Numbered from the stretch's first letter, positions 17,987 to 28,363 are shown. The stretch: DNA of 64,000 bases from BRH-c25 sp035627615 (GCA_035627615.1 DASPLL010000056.1:124001-188000); one strand, 5' to 3'. The notes: generated by a model from the letters alone, not told the origin. Made by a program: numbers and translations.

Positions 17987-18940
17987 CTATCTCCTTTCCG
18001 CTCCCATACTTTTTTCAGTTATTCCACTTATTTCTTTCATAAGCTCTTCTGCCGGGTCTATGGGCTTTACGTCCTTTATCTCCGCCTCTGGCAGCTGAGG
18101 CGCATTATTGTCCATATGCAAAATATCTGTTTCATTATATCTATCAGCATTTTGATCTATTATCACTTCATTAGTCCCATTAAGATTCTGCGCCTGGAAC
18201 TTGTCCATCAGTTTGGTTTCTATGGAAGCTACGGTGATTATGCTTAATGGATCAACAGTTAACAGCTTTTCCTGCTTTTGTGCTTCATATTTGCTATTGT
18301 CAATAAGCATTTCTTCAATGTTCATATCAAGCTGAAGGGCACACAAGTATTCGTCCATAGCTTCATAAATATTGTTAAAGCCTTTCTTTACTTTCAGTAT
18401 CACAGCTACTGCCTTCTTAAGCTCCAGCTTGGTGAGAAGAGCTTTATATCCTTCAGGATCTTCAACCTGATCCTGTCCGCTACCTATCGCGGGTATTTCA
18501 GTTATCCTGCTGGAATATTGAAGCTCTTCCAGTTGGTATAGCACTCTTTCAACGACAGTTTTGGCTTCCATTATTTCACTTTCACCAAAGCCTTCGGCTT
18601 TCAGCTTATCTACTGCATCAGCACCAAGGCCGGTATATAAAAGAGTTTTATCTCTCATGGCCGAATCATTTTCAGCCTTATAGCCGGTATCACTCTTAAT
18701 GGCTTCAAGCACTTCATTCCAGGTCCTGCCATCCTTTTTAAGCTTTATGATATCCTCAGCCTTTACTCCGCTCATGTTGGATATCTCATCAGCTATCCTT
18801 CTATCATCGGCAGCCGGTTCATATGCATCTTGATTATTCTTGTCCGCTATACTTCCTGATGTTACGGCCACTGTCTGAAATACCAGCATCAAACCTACAA
18901 GCAATGAAACATATTTTACATATGCTTTTTTTATCTTCAT
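17987..18940 (-). CDS. Exported helical-repeat protein (317 residues), unknown
   Basis: The start is the ATG at 18940 after GAGGTGAAATAATA, giving MKIKKAYVKYVSLLVGLMLV as a signal sequence; an earlier in-frame codon has no ribosome site. The mature part begins with an Asp/Asn-rich linker. It then shows helical units such as MSGVKAEDIIKLKKDGRTWN EVLEAI and GADAVDKLKAEGFGESEIME, the same G-x-x-W/I type unit seen in the 308-residue neighbour. The two are probably distant paralogues. The tail (about residues 230-317) is acidic and rich in Asp, Pro and Glu. It is part of the surface-protein array. The function is unknown. Confidence 0.75.
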   Translation of the reverse strand: MKIKKAYVKYVSLLVGLMLVFQTVAVTSGSIADKNNQDAYEPAADDRRIADEISNMSGVKAEDIIKLKKDGRTWNEVLEAIKSDTGYKAENDSAMRDKTLLYTGLGADAVDKLKAEGFGESEIMEAKTVVERVLYQLEELQYSSRITEIPAIGSGQDQVEDPEGYKALLTKLELKKAVAVILKVKKGFNNIYEAMDEYLCALQLDMNIEEMLIDNSKYEAQKQEKLLTVDPLSIITVASIETKLMDKFQAQNLNGTNEVIIDQNADRYNETDILHMDNNAPQLPEAEIKDVKPIDPAEELMKEISGITEKSMGAERR

Positions 18941-19010
18941 TATTATTTCACCTCTTCTTCCGGTCAAATTCCTTGGCTTCCAGTGCCTTGAACTTTGACG
19001 CTTTTAGATT

Positions 19011-22000
19011 TTATTCGATAGCATAGTTAATGGTTATCAGACTATTGACCTTTGATCTGAAGGTTATTGTTGTTATCACTCCCGACCATGCCTTACCCGG
19101 CAGTATTGGGTTGTCCATCGCCAATTCTATTCTTCCTTCATTTTGTACCACACTTAATCCCGTATCAGGTATCCTTCCGTTTTCAACCAGGTTAAGCTCC
19201 GGCGTCGCTTCACAAAGGTCCAGTATCTCCATCTGAGCAGGATCAAAGGTTACTATGAATTTTACTCCGTTAAAATCCTGTATGCCTGATGCCGTCAGTG
19301 CCAGGTGATATTCTTCCCCCGCTTCGGCTTCCAGTGTGTAGGATGGGTTTATCGTGCTCTCCGTTATCTTCTCACTCCATGCTGTAGCTCCACCCAAATT
19401 CTTCGCTCTTATCCTGTAGCTGTGCTGTGTTCCGGGAGCCAGGTCTTCATGGGTGAAGGTGCTGCCGGTTACTGTCTCCAGCTTCAATCCGTCTTCAATT
19501 TCTATATCATAGCCTGTTGCATCCGCTATTGCTTCCCATGTAAGCTGTATCGTAGTGTTTGTTACTGTTGCGGTTATGCCTTTCGGTGCATCCGGCGGAT
19601 TCGGCAGGGTAAACAGCGTTATTACTGCACACCATTCTCCCGCTATTCCGTCCTTTACCGGTCTTACCTTGTAGTTATGCTGGCTTACCGGCGCCAAGCC
19701 GCTTTGACTGTATATGGTGCTGCTTCCGTTTCGTATTATCCTTCCGTCCGTTTCCACTTCATATTCAACGCCTGCTGCCACTGCATCCCAGGATAATGAT
19801 ATGGAAGTGCTTTTCACTACTGCCGCAACATTAGTTACTGCAATTGCGGCTTCCGGCAGCGTGGTTATCCTTACAGCCTTGCTCCAGCTGCTTTCTCCTC
19901 CTGCGTTTACCGCCATAATTTCGTAGCTGTGCTCAGTGTTGGGCATCAACCTTTCATGTACATAGCTTGTTGCTGCCAAACCGCTTATTATTCTGCTGTC
20001 ATCCCCGTCTATTCTCAATTTGTAGCTTTCTGCCCTGTCTGCCGTATCCCAGGTTATAAATATGCTTGAGCTTTCCGCCGTTGCCGTTACGTTGGCCGGT
20101 GCATCAGGTTTCATAGGCAAAGTGGCTGCCTCAAGCTCTGTCCATCCGGCGCTTGGGCCGCCTTTGTTCCATGCTCTTACTTTATAGCTGTATTTAGTTA
20201 CAGGAGAGAGCTTTTCATGCAAATAGAATGTTTCAGTTGTATTGGCCAGGAAGGCATTGTTTACCCATATTTCATAATATTCCGCTCTTGCGGTCGCATT
20301 CCAGGCAAGCTTTATTGTATAAGTCGTCGGCTCTGCTTTCAATTCAGCCGGTATATCAGGTATATCAGGCAGTGTCCTGACCTTTGTTCCGCTGCAATAT
20401 CCGCTTTCCCCGCCTTTGTTTACCGCCTGCACCGATATCGTATATTCAGTATCCGGCGCAAGTCCTGTGAACTTATAGCTTGTGCTCTTTATTCCATTTA
20501 TTGTATTGCCGTTTATCCTTATTTCATAGTTTTCTGCCCTTGCCGCCGTATTCCATTCCACCGCGATCTCGTTATTTTTTATCTCCTTTACATTCAACCC
20601 CGTAGGTATCGCCGGAGGATTCGGCAGTGTGGTTACTCTTATCTCGCCGCTCCACGGTCCTGCTCCCCCCGCGTTTCTTGCCCTCACCTTATAAGTATGG
20701 GCAGTTTCTGCTCCCAATCCGCTGTGGGTATATGTGTTTGTTGATATGTTGGGTTTTTCCGATCCGTCTGCATACACATCATATCCTGTGGCTCCGGTTA
20801 TTTTATTCCAATCAAGCTTCACTTCATTTATTCCCGGTGTCCCCTTCAGTCCTGAAGGAGCACTGGGAAGGGTTGTCCCGCTTGCCGCCGCACTTGCCGC
20901 TGTTTCTGCCGAAGCAGCATTTCTCGCCTTTGCGGTAAAGCTGTACAATGTATTATTATTAAGGCCTGTTACCGTTATCTTTTTATTGGTGAGAGTTATC
21001 CAGGTTGCCGTTGTTGAAAGGCTTCCCGATGCAGTTACATATTTCCCTCCCGTAATTATCTGGTATTGTGTTGCTGCCGGATTGCCGTCCGTTGTACTTA
21101 CTACCAGGGAGTTTATTGAAGGACTGCTTACAGTCAGTGCCGGTGTCTGCGCCTTTGTATATACAGCCTGCTGTTTTGTTGCTATATTTCCCGCTTTATC
21201 CCTGGCTTCGAAGGTCACCGTATAAGAGGTGTTTGGGGAAAGGCCCGCAGGTGTAGTGTAGCTTTTATCGACAGTCCAGCTTTTCTGATAGTTCACACTG
21301 CCCCCGGCAATGGTATATCTATATGGAGCTGCATCCAAGCCTGTAGAGGCATCTGTAGCCACCCCTGCTACCGTCATATTATTATGTGTCGGTGTATAAC
21401 TTACAGTCCCTATCACAGGTGCTGTTTTATCCACCTTTATTGTTACACTCTTGCTTACTGTAGTGCTTCCGTCAGATACTTCAAAGGTGACCGTATGATT
21501 GGCATCAGTATAATTATTGGCAGGTACAGATGCAAAAGTGTAGTCTGTCGGCGCTGCAGTATTTGTTGATTTGTTCAGTGTTCCTACTACGGTACCGTCT
21601 ATTTTACAGGTCATGTTCAGGGTATTTCCATCAGCATCATGTACCTTTATTTTCGGTATTATCATCGTTCCAGCCTTGTATATTTGGTTGACTGACGGCG
21701 ATATTACTGTATCTATCATCGGTGCTGTATTGAAGGTGATTCCCGGCACTTGAACGGGAGTAAGCTGATTTGTGGTGTTTCCAAGCCCAAGCTGCCCATC
21801 CTCATTATTGCCCCATGCCCATAATGTTCCGTCATTCTTGATTGCCATAGAACTTTCATATCCGGCAAATAATTGTTTTACGCCGGAAAAATTGGGTATT
21901 GCCACAGGTGTAAGTTGATCTGTCGTATTTCCAATGCCAAGTGACCCACGATAATTATTTCCAGATGCTTTTACGTTGCCGTCACTCATTAGTGCCAGTG

Positions 22001-22964
22001 TGTGGGAATGACCTACAGCAACCTGCTTTGCTCCTGTGAAACCCTGTATATTTACAGCTAAAGGGCTTACGTCTTCATTACCCGCTCCATATTCACCTGA
22101 ACTATTTAATCCCCAGCCCATAACTGTTCCATCATTCAATAAAGCAATAGAAAATTCATCGCCGGCCTCAACTTGCTTTGCTCCCGATACTCCATCTACT
22201 AAACTCGCCCAATATACTCTATTGGTCCTGTTACCTAACCCTATTTCTCCATATCTATTCATCCCAAAGCCTTCTATTGTTCCATCCTGTTTCAGTACCA
22301 TCGAATGAAAAGCTCCACCGGCAGCTTGTTTTCCCGTATCTAGATAATTTATCGGGTATGGTTCAACTGACTCTTCATGGTTGGAAAATGCTATCTGTGC
22401 CCAAGAGTTATCTCCCCATCCCCAAACCTGTCCATCCCTATCAACAGCAAGAGCATGATAATCACCAGCAGCTATATTTATGATATTTGATAAAGTGGTA
22501 ATCTTGGTTGGCACATTAGTTTTACTCATTTGCTTAGGTGATATCCCTAAACCGAGTATACCTGACTCATTGTCTCCCCAGGACCATACTGTTCCATCGT
22601 TTTTGAGGGCGAAACTAAAATGCATGCCTGCTGCAACTTGTATTACCCCAGTTAATCCAGGTACAGTAGTAGGGGTCAATACATCATTATAATGGCCTAA
22701 CCCCAACTGACCCGAGCTATTCCTTCCCCAGGTTTTCACCGTTCCATCGTTCATTACTGCAACCACATGCTCGCGGCCTATAGCAATAGGCGGCGGACTG
22801 GTCGCCGGGTCAAAGTCTCCATAGACCTTTGTTCCCAGTTCTATATCAAGCATTCCTGAAACCCCTCTCATATCACATGTCAAATTTACCTGGATGTTCA
22901 GGCTGAACGACAGCAATATCACCAACATAAATGTTAAAGCCTTCCTAAACCTTCTTCTATTCAT
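19011..22964 (-). CDS. Secreted RCC1 beta-propeller / fibronectin-III protein
   Basis: The start is the ATG at 22964 after AAAGGAGAGAAAGTT, giving 1317 residues. A signal peptide (MNRRRFRKALTFMLVILLSF) leads to seven RCC1-type blades (about residues 60-420), each with the D-G-T-V-x-x-W-G hallmark (VKTWG, VWSWG, VWGWG, IEGFG, VMGWG, VKASG, LWAWG). That number is right for a closed seven-bladed propeller. Ig-like and fibronectin-like segments follow to about 700, then six fibronectin-III domains to about 1205. A C-terminal domain of about 110 residues ends NYAIE and resembles a cohesin-type beta sandwich (FIVTFDPAQMEILDL). The same C-terminal domain ends the upstream 1777-residue protein. It is an extracellular binding or scaffold protein; the ligand is unknown. 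Confidence 0.9.
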   Translation of the reverse strand: MNRRRFRKALTFMLVILLSFSLNIQVNLTCDMRGVSGMLDIELGTKVYGDFDPATSPPPIAIGREHVVAVMNDGTVKTWGRNSSGQLGLGHYNDVLTPTTVPGLTGVIQVAAGMHFSFALKNDGTVWSWGDNESGILGLGISPKQMSKTNVPTKITTLSNIINIAAGDYHALAVDRDGQVWGWGDNSWAQIAFSNHEESVEPYPINYLDTGKQAAGGAFHSMVLKQDGTIEGFGMNRYGEIGLGNRTNRVYWASLVDGVSGAKQVEAGDEFSIALLNDGTVMGWGLNSSGEYGAGNEDVSPLAVNIQGFTGAKQVAVGHSHTLALMSDGNVKASGNNYRGSLGIGNTTDQLTPVAIPNFSGVKQLFAGYESSMAIKNDGTLWAWGNNEDGQLGLGNTTNQLTPVQVPGITFNTAPMIDTVISPSVNQIYKAGTMIIPKIKVHDADGNTLNMTCKIDGTVVGTLNKSTNTAAPTDYTFASVPANNYTDANHTVTFEVSDGSTTVSKSVTIKVDKTAPVIGTVSYTPTHNNMTVAGVATDASTGLDAAPYRYTIAGGSVNYQKSWTVDKSYTTPAGLSPNTSYTVTFEARDKAGNIATKQQAVYTKAQTPALTVSSPSINSLVVSTTDGNPAATQYQIITGGKYVTASGSLSTTATWITLTNKKITVTGLNNNTLYSFTAKARNAASAETAASAAASGTTLPSAPSGLKGTPGINEVKLDWNKITGATGYDVYADGSEKPNISTNTYTHSGLGAETAHTYKVRARNAGGAGPWSGEIRVTTLPNPPAIPTGLNVKEIKNNEIAVEWNTAARAENYEIRINGNTINGIKSTSYKFTGLAPDTEYTISVQAVNKGGESGYCSGTKVRTLPDIPDIPAELKAEPTTYTIKLAWNATARAEYYEIWVNNAFLANTTETFYLHEKLSPVTKYSYKVRAWNKGGPSAGWTELEAATLPMKPDAPANVTATAESSSIFITWDTADRAESYKLRIDGDDSRIISGLAATSYVHERLMPNTEHSYEIMAVNAGGESSWSKAVRITTLPEAAIAVTNVAAVVKSTSISLSWDAVAAGVEYEVETDGRIIRNGSSTIYSQSGLAPVSQHNYKVRPVKDGIAGEWCAVITLFTLPNPPDAPKGITATVTNTTIQLTWEAIADATGYDIEIEDGLKLETVTGSTFTHEDLAPGTQHSYRIRAKNLGGATAWSEKITESTINPSYTLEAEAGEEYHLALTASGIQDFNGVKFIVTFDPAQMEILDLCEATPELNLVENGRIPDTGLSVVQNEGRIELAMDNPILPGKAWSGVITTITFRSKVNSLITINYAIE

Positions 22965-22993
22965 AACTTTCTCTCCTTTCCGGATTGATATCA

Positions 22994-25900
22994 TTATTCA
23001 ATCACATAGCTGATATTGGAACTCAGGTTGGTTTTTGCCATGAATTTTATAACATTCATTGTTGTCTTTGTCACATTTTCAGCAGTCAGCACAATTTTTC
23101 CCGGTGTAAAATGCATGACTGTGATATCCGTCCCTTGGATCCTGCCTTCCTTCAGATCAGCTCCAGGAGTAGCTGCGTATATGTCCAGCACTTCCAGTTC
23201 ATCTGCATTGTATGTAACAGTTATAGTTCTTTGACTTATATCTGCCTTTTTAGGTATTGCCAATACGAAATTGAAGGACTCATCCGCTGCGCAGTTTATT
23301 GTCATTTCAGGCGCGGTCGTCTCAGTCAGCGGAATGCTCCATTCACTTGCAGCACTTGCGTTTTTTGCCCTTACACGGTAGGTATGCTGTGTATTGGGAG
23401 TAAGCTCAGTGTTGATATATGTTATCTGTTCACCATTGTCGATTATGCTCCCGTCCGCCTCTACATCATAACCAACTGCTCCTTCCACTGCGTCCCAGCT
23501 TAAGGTTATCGATCCGGTTGTCGAAACAGACTTCAAATTAATGGGTATATTGGGTGTGGTAAACTGGTTGATATATGTGCTCCAGTCACTGGCATTCATT
23601 TCACTTTTTGCTTTAACCCTGATAATGTATTCAATATTTGCCGTCAATCCAACAATTTGATATTTAGCCTCTTTTATATCACTAATGACTGTTCCGTTTA
23701 CTTCCACCTCATAGCTGACCGCATCTCCAATGGCATCCCAGGTGAGAGTAATTGCATTTACCGCAGGTACAGGCTTTATATTTACCGGAGTCTTCAACAT
23801 TGTAAGTGCTGTTACCGGTAAGCTCCATTCACCCTCAGCCTCTCCATTTCTGGCTCTAATCCTGTAAAAATGTACCGAATTGGCGTTCAAGGCTGAATGA
23901 GTATAGCTTGTACCATCTAAAACAGGCGCAACTATTCCGTCCGCTTCCACTTCATATGCTGCAGCGCCGTATACTGCTTCCCATGTCAACGTAGTTGAGC
24001 TGTCGGTAACCATTGTAACGATATTCAGAGGCGCTCCAAGCAATGTAGTTGCCGATATCTCATTACTCCATGCACTTCTGCCGCCTTCGGCTATTGCTCT
24101 TACTCTATATACGTGTGTACTGTCAGGAGCCAGGTTCATATGCCGGTAACTGTTTATCAGACCCAGCTCTATAATCGTCCCGTCGGCTTCAAGCTCATAG
24201 CCTGCCGCCCCTTCTACCATATCCCATGTAATATTTATATCGCTGCTGCTTGCAGTCGCTATAATATTGGCTGGAGTTACAGGAAGTGAGTATATGTCCA
24301 ATGCTTCGGACCAGCTGCTTATACTGGCTTCAGTCTTTGCCCTGACTCTATAGGTATGACGGGTATTGGCGGTTAAATCCCGGTGAATAAAGCTTGTACC
24401 GGTTCCATTGTCAAATATAATCCCATCAACTTCCACATCATATGCTGTGTCTTCGGAAACCGGCTGCCAGGTTAATGTTATAGATGTTTCCGACGCAAGG
24501 GCTGTAAGCCCTTTGGGAGCACCAAACATTGTCGCTTTTGTAATGGTTTCGCTCCAGTCTCCAGCTCCTTCAGAATTCTTAGCTCTTATATTGAAAGCAT
24601 ATTCTGTATCCGGCAGCAGCCCATCATAGACGTATTCCATAACCATAGTGCTTTCAATAACTGATGAATTAACCATTATATCATATTGATCGGCTCCTGC
24701 CACCGTATCCCACTTGAGAGTAATTGCAGTTTCTGCAGCTTCAGCTGTAACATTTGAAGGAATACCGGGCAAGGTTGTCTTTGCGATTACCTTACTCCAA
24801 TCACCTATCCCATTTTCATTTTTGGCTCTCACTTTATATGCACGCTGCGTATTGGAATTCAATCCCGTATGTGTATAGAATGTACTATTTCCTACATCCA
24901 CTGCCGTTCCATTAATCTCAATATCGTATCCTTCCGCAGCTTCAACCGCAGCCCAGCTTATCATTATTGAGCCGGAGGCCGATACAGCCTGCAGGTTCAC
25001 CGGCACATCCGGCGCAGTAAACTTATATACCAGCTCGCTCCAATCCCCTGCGCCGTTTCCATTAACTGCCCTAATCCTGAATTTGTGCCCTGAATTAGGA
25101 GCCAGTTCAGAATATACATAGACTGTCTCTGTTATGTCGGTTAAAAATTCATTATCTATCTCAATTTCATATATATTGGCTTCATATACTTCTTCCCAGA
25201 CAAACCTGATCTCTGTACTGTTGGAAAATGCATTTATCCCTGCAGGTACATGAGGCGCTGTTGTTTTGCTCAAAGACAGGCTCCAATCCCCTTTTCCGTT
25301 GGAATTGACTGCTCTTACCCTATAGCTGTGTTCGCTGTCGGGATCAATATTCTCATGTACAAAAGCAGTATCCGAAGTACTTGCAACAATTTCTCCGTCT
25401 GCTTCCACTTCATAGCCTTCAGCCTCATCAATCACAGCCCAGCTTAGTGTATTGGTTCTGCTGGTAGACATGGCTGCAAGATTCACGGGTATATGCGGTG
25501 AAGTAGTCTTAAGCAGCAGCCTGCTCCAGACGCCTGTGCCATTGCTATTAATGGCTCTTACCCTGTATTCATGCCGGCTGTCCGGTTCCAGCCCGCTATG
25601 GGTATAAGAGGTATTTATGCCGTTGTCCAGCACTATTCCATCAACTTCTATTTCATAGCGGTCTGCAGAATTCACCGTATCCCACTTTATTTCCGTTATG
25701 GTACTTGAGGACTCAAATGTGATATTTGAGGGGGCTTCAAGCACAGTGATTATACTCTGTTCACCGCTCCATTCACTCTCATTACATTCACAGCCTGCCA
25801 TAACCCTGTAGGTATATCTTGTATTCGGATTTAAACCATCAAGCACACATTCCGGTCCCGATACCTTAACTGTTCTGACACCTGTCAGTTCAACCTCATA

Positions 25901-28327
25901 ACTGTCAGCACCGTCAACCGTATCCCATTTTATTGTTACGGAAGTGTCTGTTGCTTCAGCATAGAAATTTGAGGGAGTTGAAAGCAGGGTCTTCTTTGTC
26001 AACGGTTCGCTCCAGTCCCCTGCGCCCAGGTCCTCACGGGCTCTCACCCTGTAGGTGTGCTCTATATTTGCCGCAAGACCGCTATGTGTGAATGTGGTGC
26101 TTCCACCGTTATCTACAATGGCTCCGTCTGCTTCTATATCATAATACTGTGCATATTCAACAGAGTCCCATGTTAATGTTATGGTACTGCTGGTTGCCTC
26201 TGCTGTAATATTCTGAGGTACTGCCAGCATGGTCGATGCTTTTATCTCTTCACTCCAGTAGCCCGCTCCTCCATAGCCAATGGTCCTTATCCTGTATGTA
26301 TGCTCTGTATTAGGTCTTAAGCCCCGATGGATATAAGTGGTCTCCAGGCCTATATTCCGCGCCTCCCCATCAGCCTCTATCTCATATGACAGCACTCCCG
26401 GCACGGCATCCCAGCTTACTGTTACGGTATTGCTGGTGACTTCTATGGTGTAGTTCTCAGGGGTATCGGGAAGCGTATACTTGCTGTGAATCTGGCTCCA
26501 TTCACCTTTTCCGTTTGAATTCACCGACCTTATTCTATACTTGTGCTCTGTATTCGGAACAAGACCGCTGTGTGTATAGCTTGTGCCGCTGCCGTTATCA
26601 GTTATTTCCCCGTCCTTTTCCAATTCATAAGCTTCAGCAGCTTCCACAGCATCCCAGGCAATTGTTATTGTCGTATCGGTTTCTTCCATTGCTATATTAG
26701 TGGGTACTCCCGGCGCAGAGGTTCTTGTGACAAGCCCACTCCAGCCGCCCTTGCCCACTTCATTGACAGCCCTTACCCTGTAAGTATGCTGTGAATTTGG
26801 TATCAGATTTTCATGTTCATACCTGGCTTCCATTCCTATGTTTATAGTTGTTCCATTCGCTTCCAGCTCATAAGCCTCTGCTCCGGGTGTATTATCCCAC
26901 GTGACTGTTATACTTGAACCCTCGGCAGCAGCTTGCAGGTTTTCTGTTATTCCCGGAGTCGTAAAAAGCTGTTCCCTCGGTATAATTGTCTTTTCTTCAT
27001 AGGGATTGGACCAGTAAAGCTTCACTTCTGCATCGCCCATTATGTTGAAATATTCTATTTTTATATCGCATTTTTCTCCTGCAACCAGATCTACGACTGC
27101 AGTACCTTCTTTGGAGCTGTGAGGCTTCCAGTAATCAATAAGCTCCTTCCCGTTTATCCAGAGCTTTGCCCCATCGTCGGAGTAAAGATATATAGTATAC
27201 TTTCCCGTATATTGCGGCAGCAGCTTGCCTGTCCATTTTACAGAGAAAGTGGTGTTTTTCTTTATCTTGGGATCAGGCGTTCCCTTGCCCCAATCAAAGT
27301 CGATCTGTTGATCGACCCTTTCAAATATCAGCTTTTTGAAGATTATATTATCATAGTATTCTCCCTTAAGTCCGTTACCATTTCCTACAATAGCTTCCTG
27401 ATCCTCAAGAGTCGCTACTGCAATTGCTTTGCTCCATTCACCGGTACCAAAGCTGCTTACACTCCTGATCTTTATGGTGTACTCCGTATCGGGAGTCAAA
27501 CCTTCAATTTCATATTCCGCAGCATTCACTTTACTGATTACCTCATCATTGATACTGATGTCATAGCTTTCTGCTCCGGCTGCTTCATTCCACTTCAAAG
27601 CAACTGAGGTTATGGAAGGCACTGCGGTAATCCCATCGGGAGCTTTTGGCAGGCAGTAAAGCCGCTCCCGGGGTATCAGCTGCTTATTCTGCTCCTTGCA
27701 CGACCATGAAAGCACGGCCTTGGCCCTGCCTATCATTTCCTGGTATTCAACCTTGATATCATATTTTTCGCCTGCTGTCAGTTCAATTGTTCCTTTGCCT
27801 TCTTTTGGAAACAGGAATCTCCATTCATCTATAATGCGCTTTCCGTTTACCCATAGGCGGACTCCATTGGATGCATATGCATAAAATGTATACTTTCCGG
27901 TGTATTCAGCCTCTACCTGGCCTGTCCATCTGACCGAGAAGCTGGTATTATCCATAGACGGATCAGGAGCTTTGAAGCCCCAGTTGAAGTCTATTTCCGG
28001 ATCAACCCTGGTAAATACCAGATCTTCAAAATCAATGTCATCATAATACTCGCCCATCAGGCCATTTCCCGTACCGTCAGTTTCTCCTTCCTTAGGCACG
28101 ACTTCTTCATATATGCTTTCCGTTACCGTAATATCATCAGTTATGTCGCTGTTTATCTCTATACTATTGCTTTCCTCCTCCGGCAGCGGATCATTTTCCG
28201 GTGTTTGCGTACTGTTGTCTGCAAATACATAATTTTGAGGCATTCCGACCGTACCGAAGCACAGCTCTACAATGAGCACAAATGCTATAATCCTAAATAG
28301 CTTTTTACTACGTCTGATTCCGATCAT
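22994..28327 (-). CDS. Secreted PA14 / fibronectin-III protein
   Basis: The product is 1777 residues and first in the array. A signal peptide (about residues 1-36) precedes an acidic linker, a PA14 domain (about 86-225: GLMGEYYDD, WTGQVEAEYTGKYTFY, RLWVNGKRIIDEW), one fibronectin-III domain, a second PA14 domain (about 315-450: GLKGEYYDN, KLWINGKELIDYW) and fifteen more fibronectin-III domains (to about 1665). Each carries WDxV and YRVRAxNxxGxGDWS motifs. The C-terminal ~110 residues form a cohesin-like sandwich ending SYVIE. PA14 domains usually bind carbohydrate. AGGGGG lies upstream of the ATG. The fibronectin repeats are similar enough for recombination between them. Confidence 0.9.
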   Translation of the reverse strand: MIGIRRSKKLFRIIAFVLIVELCFGTVGMPQNYVFADNSTQTPENDPLPEEESNSIEINSDITDDITVTESIYEEVVPKEGETDGTGNGLMGEYYDDIDFEDLVFTRVDPEIDFNWGFKAPDPSMDNTSFSVRWTGQVEAEYTGKYTFYAYASNGVRLWVNGKRIIDEWRFLFPKEGKGTIELTAGEKYDIKVEYQEMIGRAKAVLSWSCKEQNKQLIPRERLYCLPKAPDGITAVPSITSVALKWNEAAGAESYDISINDEVISKVNAAEYEIEGLTPDTEYTIKIRSVSSFGTGEWSKAIAVATLEDQEAIVGNGNGLKGEYYDNIIFKKLIFERVDQQIDFDWGKGTPDPKIKKNTTFSVKWTGKLLPQYTGKYTIYLYSDDGAKLWINGKELIDYWKPHSSKEGTAVVDLVAGEKCDIKIEYFNIMGDAEVKLYWSNPYEEKTIIPREQLFTTPGITENLQAAAEGSSITVTWDNTPGAEAYELEANGTTINIGMEARYEHENLIPNSQHTYRVRAVNEVGKGGWSGLVTRTSAPGVPTNIAMEETDTTITIAWDAVEAAEAYELEKDGEITDNGSGTSYTHSGLVPNTEHKYRIRSVNSNGKGEWSQIHSKYTLPDTPENYTIEVTSNTVTVSWDAVPGVLSYEIEADGEARNIGLETTYIHRGLRPNTEHTYRIRTIGYGGAGYWSEEIKASTMLAVPQNITAEATSSTITLTWDSVEYAQYYDIEADGAIVDNGGSTTFTHSGLAANIEHTYRVRAREDLGAGDWSEPLTKKTLLSTPSNFYAEATDTSVTIKWDTVDGADSYEVELTGVRTVKVSGPECVLDGLNPNTRYTYRVMAGCECNESEWSGEQSIITVLEAPSNITFESSSTITEIKWDTVNSADRYEIEVDGIVLDNGINTSYTHSGLEPDSRHEYRVRAINSNGTGVWSRLLLKTTSPHIPVNLAAMSTSRTNTLSWAVIDEAEGYEVEADGEIVASTSDTAFVHENIDPDSEHSYRVRAVNSNGKGDWSLSLSKTTAPHVPAGINAFSNSTEIRFVWEEVYEANIYEIEIDNEFLTDITETVYVYSELAPNSGHKFRIRAVNGNGAGDWSELVYKFTAPDVPVNLQAVSASGSIMISWAAVEAAEGYDIEINGTAVDVGNSTFYTHTGLNSNTQRAYKVRAKNENGIGDWSKVIAKTTLPGIPSNVTAEAAETAITLKWDTVAGADQYDIMVNSSVIESTMVMEYVYDGLLPDTEYAFNIRAKNSEGAGDWSETITKATMFGAPKGLTALASETSITLTWQPVSEDTAYDVEVDGIIFDNGTGTSFIHRDLTANTRHTYRVRAKTEASISSWSEALDIYSLPVTPANIIATASSSDINITWDMVEGAAGYELEADGTIIELGLINSYRHMNLAPDSTHVYRVRAIAEGGRSAWSNEISATTLLGAPLNIVTMVTDSSTTLTWEAVYGAAAYEVEADGIVAPVLDGTSYTHSALNANSVHFYRIRARNGEAEGEWSLPVTALTMLKTPVNIKPVPAVNAITLTWDAIGDAVSYEVEVNGTVISDIKEAKYQIVGLTANIEYIIRVKAKSEMNASDWSTYINQFTTPNIPINLKSVSTTGSITLSWDAVEGAVGYDVEADGSIIDNGEQITYINTELTPNTQHTYRVRAKNASAASEWSIPLTETTAPEMTINCAADESFNFVLAIPKKADISQRTITVTYNADELEVLDIYAATPGADLKEGRIQGTDITVMHFTPGKIVLTAENVTKTTMNVIKFMAKTNLSSNISYVIE

Positions 28328-28363
28328 TCAATAATCCCCCTAACATTCTTATTGATTTTCAAA

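Noticed and set aside
7177..28327. Periodic repeats that could suggest a CRISPR array or satellite DNA
   Set aside because: The periodicity follows codons of YD and fibronectin-III protein repeats, with diverged DNA units. No identical direct repeats with unique spacers are present anywhere in the window.
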